In this document: positions 6,491 through 9,674 of the stretch, one piece after another
Position numbering within the stretch: position 1 is the stretch's first letter
Layout of the letters: every line of letters begins with the position of its first letter
NCBI GenBank assembly: GCA_023389295.1
Contig: JAEWEO010000188.1
Coordinates: forward strand, 1 to 9,674
Source: Bacillota bacterium
Lineage (GTDB): Bacteria > Bacillota > Clostridia > Lachnospirales > Lachnospiraceae
Direction of reading: 5' to 3'
Length of the DNA stretch: 9,674 nucleotides
The notes under the pieces: model-generated
Told to the model about the DNA's origin: nothing
Seen by the model: the letters and a program-made list of their open reading frames with translations, nothing else
The model's database searches: none
Position numbers and translations under genes: made by a program

Positions 6491-7456
6491 ATGGATACTA
6501 TTTATTACTTAGTGCAAAATATGCTTCCAGTTGCAATTCCTCTGCTTTTGGTAGCGCTTGGCGGTATGTTTAGTGAACGAAGCGGTGTCATTAACATTGG
6601 ATTGGAAGGTATCATGTTATTTGGTGCGTTCTTTGGATGTTTAACTGTATTTTTAACGCAAAATTCAGGAATGAATCCACAGGTGATTTTACTCATAGCA
6701 ATGTTAATAGCGGCTATTGCAGGTATTTTATTCTCCTTCTTATTATCCTTTGCAGCAGTAAATATGAAGGCAGATCAGACTATAACAGGAACAGCACTTA
6801 ACATGTTGGTACCTGCTATTGTATTACTTTTTTCAAAGATTAAATTCAATAGTGATGGTATTACAACAAATGTTAACTTCTACATTCAGAAAGTTCCCGG
6901 ATTAAGTGAAATCCCGGTCATAGGAGATTTATTTTTCAAGAAGACCTATTTAACTGTTTACATTGGATTCTTGTTCTTAATTATTGCAACAATTATATTC
7001 TATAAGACTAGATTTGGTTTGAGACTTCGTGCTTGTGGTGAGCATCCGCAGGCAGCTGATTCCGTAGGTATTAATGTATACGTTATGAGACATGCCGGCG
7101 TTGCATTATCCGGTTTACTTGGCGGTATCGGTGGTTTCTTCTACTCGGTTGGCGTAATGGACGGTAATGTGAATGGTCATACGGGTGTAGCAGGCTTTGG
7201 TTTCTTAGCACTTGCAGTAATGATTTTCGGACAATGGAAACCTCTTAAGATTATGCTTGCAGCATTATTCTTTGCTTTCTTAAGAATACTTGCATACTCT
7301 GTAGCGCTAATTCCGGTACTCAATACCTTGAATATCAGCAACACTTATTTCAAGATGTTACCTTATGTCGCTACTATGATTGTTCTGGTATTTACTTCGA
7401 AGAAGTCAAGAGCACCGAAGGCAGAAGGTATTCCTTATGATAAGGGTAGAAGATAG
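6491..7456 (+). CDS. Nucleoside ABC transporter permease, second subunit
   Basis: Integral membrane protein of 321 residues of the BPD_transp_2 family, NupQ/YufQ-like, pairing with the preceding permease. Conserved stretches: SGVINIGLEGIML (31-43), ADQTITGTALN (94-104), RFGLRLRACGEHPQAADSVG (174-193), and GFGFLALAVMIFG (235-247) near the last membrane segments. Hydrophobic segments are visible at about 11-26, 38-56, 64-90, 104-115, 152-171, 203-222, 234-247, 252-276 and 289-302. The last 19 residues are basic and polar. It is the last gene of the operon; a strong terminator starts 35 nt after its stop codon. Confidence 0.94.
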   Translation: MDTIYYLVQNMLPVAIPLLLVALGGMFSERSGVINIGLEGIMLFGAFFGCLTVFLTQNSGMNPQVILLIAMLIAAIAGILFSFLLSFAAVNMKADQTITGTALNMLVPAIVLLFSKIKFNSDGITTNVNFYIQKVPGLSEIPVIGDLFFKKTYLTVYIGFLFLIIATIIFYKTRFGLRLRACGEHPQAADSVGINVYVMRHAGVALSGLLGGIGGFFYSVGVMDGNVNGHTGVAGFGFLALAVMIFGQWKPLKIMLAALFFAFLRILAYSVALIPVLNTLNISNTYFKMLPYVATMIVLVFTSKKSRAPKAEGIPYDKGRR

Positions 7457-7491
7457 AGTTAATTAAAACAATAAAATATTATGGCTTTCGT

Positions 7492-7526
7492 GGGGGTAAC
7501 CTATTACTTATAGGTTACCTCTTTTT
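7492..7526 (+). terminator. Strong terminator of the nucleoside-transport operon
   Basis: GGGGGTAACCTAT (7492-7504) pairs with ATAGGTTACCTCT (7510-7522) over 13 bp including two G-U pairs, closes a 5-nt loop, and runs into a T-tract ending at 7526. Confidence 0.92.
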
Positions 7527-7759
7527 AAATCTTGTTTCTAAGTGGTAGTTCAGTTCTGATTTCTCTATCACAAAATAATGCTAATCCTTCCTATTTCCTT
7601 TTTTGAAAATAAATTCTATATTTCCATATTCTACCCCAAAATAAAATCGGATGTTCTCGAATATATATACTAGAAGAGTAAAGTACAAGTGGTAACGATC
7701 GGTGCAATACCTGTTGACTTGCGCTTCAAAAAATGATTATTAGGAAGGAGTTTATCGAT
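7527..7759. other. Non-coding gap before the secreted repeat protein
   Basis: No credible ORF with a ribosome binding site. Two weak promoter pieces exist: TATACT at 7666-7671 without a fitting -35 box, and TTGACT at 7714-7719 with TATTAG at 7738-7743 (18-nt spacing). The second would leave almost no leader before the ribosome binding site. I cannot choose between them. Confidence 0.4.
7743..7750 (+). promoter_or_regulatory. Ribosome binding site of the secreted repeat protein
   Basis: GGAAGGAG lies 9 nt before the ATG at 7760 and, with the signal peptide that follows, fixes the start. Confidence 0.85.

Positions 7760-9674
<1,915 letters not shown>

Overview
The window looks like a chromosomal segment of a low-GC Gram-positive bacterium, most likely a clostridium of the Lachnospiraceae type (Lachnoclostridium phytofermentans-like). 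The evidence is AT-rich DNA with strong AAGGAGG-type ribosome binding sites, rho-independent terminators, a lipobox lipoprotein, a BMP-type nucleoside transporter, and a secreted protein with a copper-amine-oxidase-N-like domain. The assignment is inferred from gene style, not from a search. All genes supported here are on the + strand.

Layout. (1) 3-608: the C-terminal part of a UV damage endonuclease (UvsE) carrying an extra C-terminal domain that resembles YbgA/DUF1722; a terminator follows. (2) 651-941: a non-coding stretch holding a perfect 11-bp-arm palindrome. (3) 942-1979: a soluble GAF-GGDEF diguanylate cyclase with an intact I-site and a GGDEI active-site variant, followed by a terminator. 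(4) 1980-2349: a 370-nt gap ending in a strong extended -10 promoter with a small palindrome just after the expected start site. (5) 2350-7456: a four-gene transport operon: lipoprotein, double-NBD ATPase, permease, permease. It ends in a very good terminator. It is the BMP/PnrA (NupNOPQ-like) purine-nucleoside uptake system. The lipoprotein gene is separated from the ATPase gene by 273 nt that contain a MITE-like element with 12-bp inverted ends; the ATPase and first permease genes overlap by 11 nt, and the second permease follows after 3 nt. (6) 7760 to the window end: a secreted repeat protein, cut by the window edge, with a signal peptide, a run of 13 Asp encoded by an almost pure GAT microsatellite, a CuAO-N-like domain, and at least two tandem 239-residue repeats.

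How the genes work together. The transporter genes form one functional unit: the lipoprotein captures a nucleoside outside the membrane, the two permeases form the channel, and the ATPase drives import. The flanking genes (UV repair, c-di-GMP synthesis, surface protein) are separate transcription units with no evident shared pathway.

I do not see a clear new multi-gene system. The best leads are the UvsE/DUF1722 fusion, the MITE-like insert inside the transporter operon, the palindrome upstream of the cyclase, and the repeat protein with its GAT tract.
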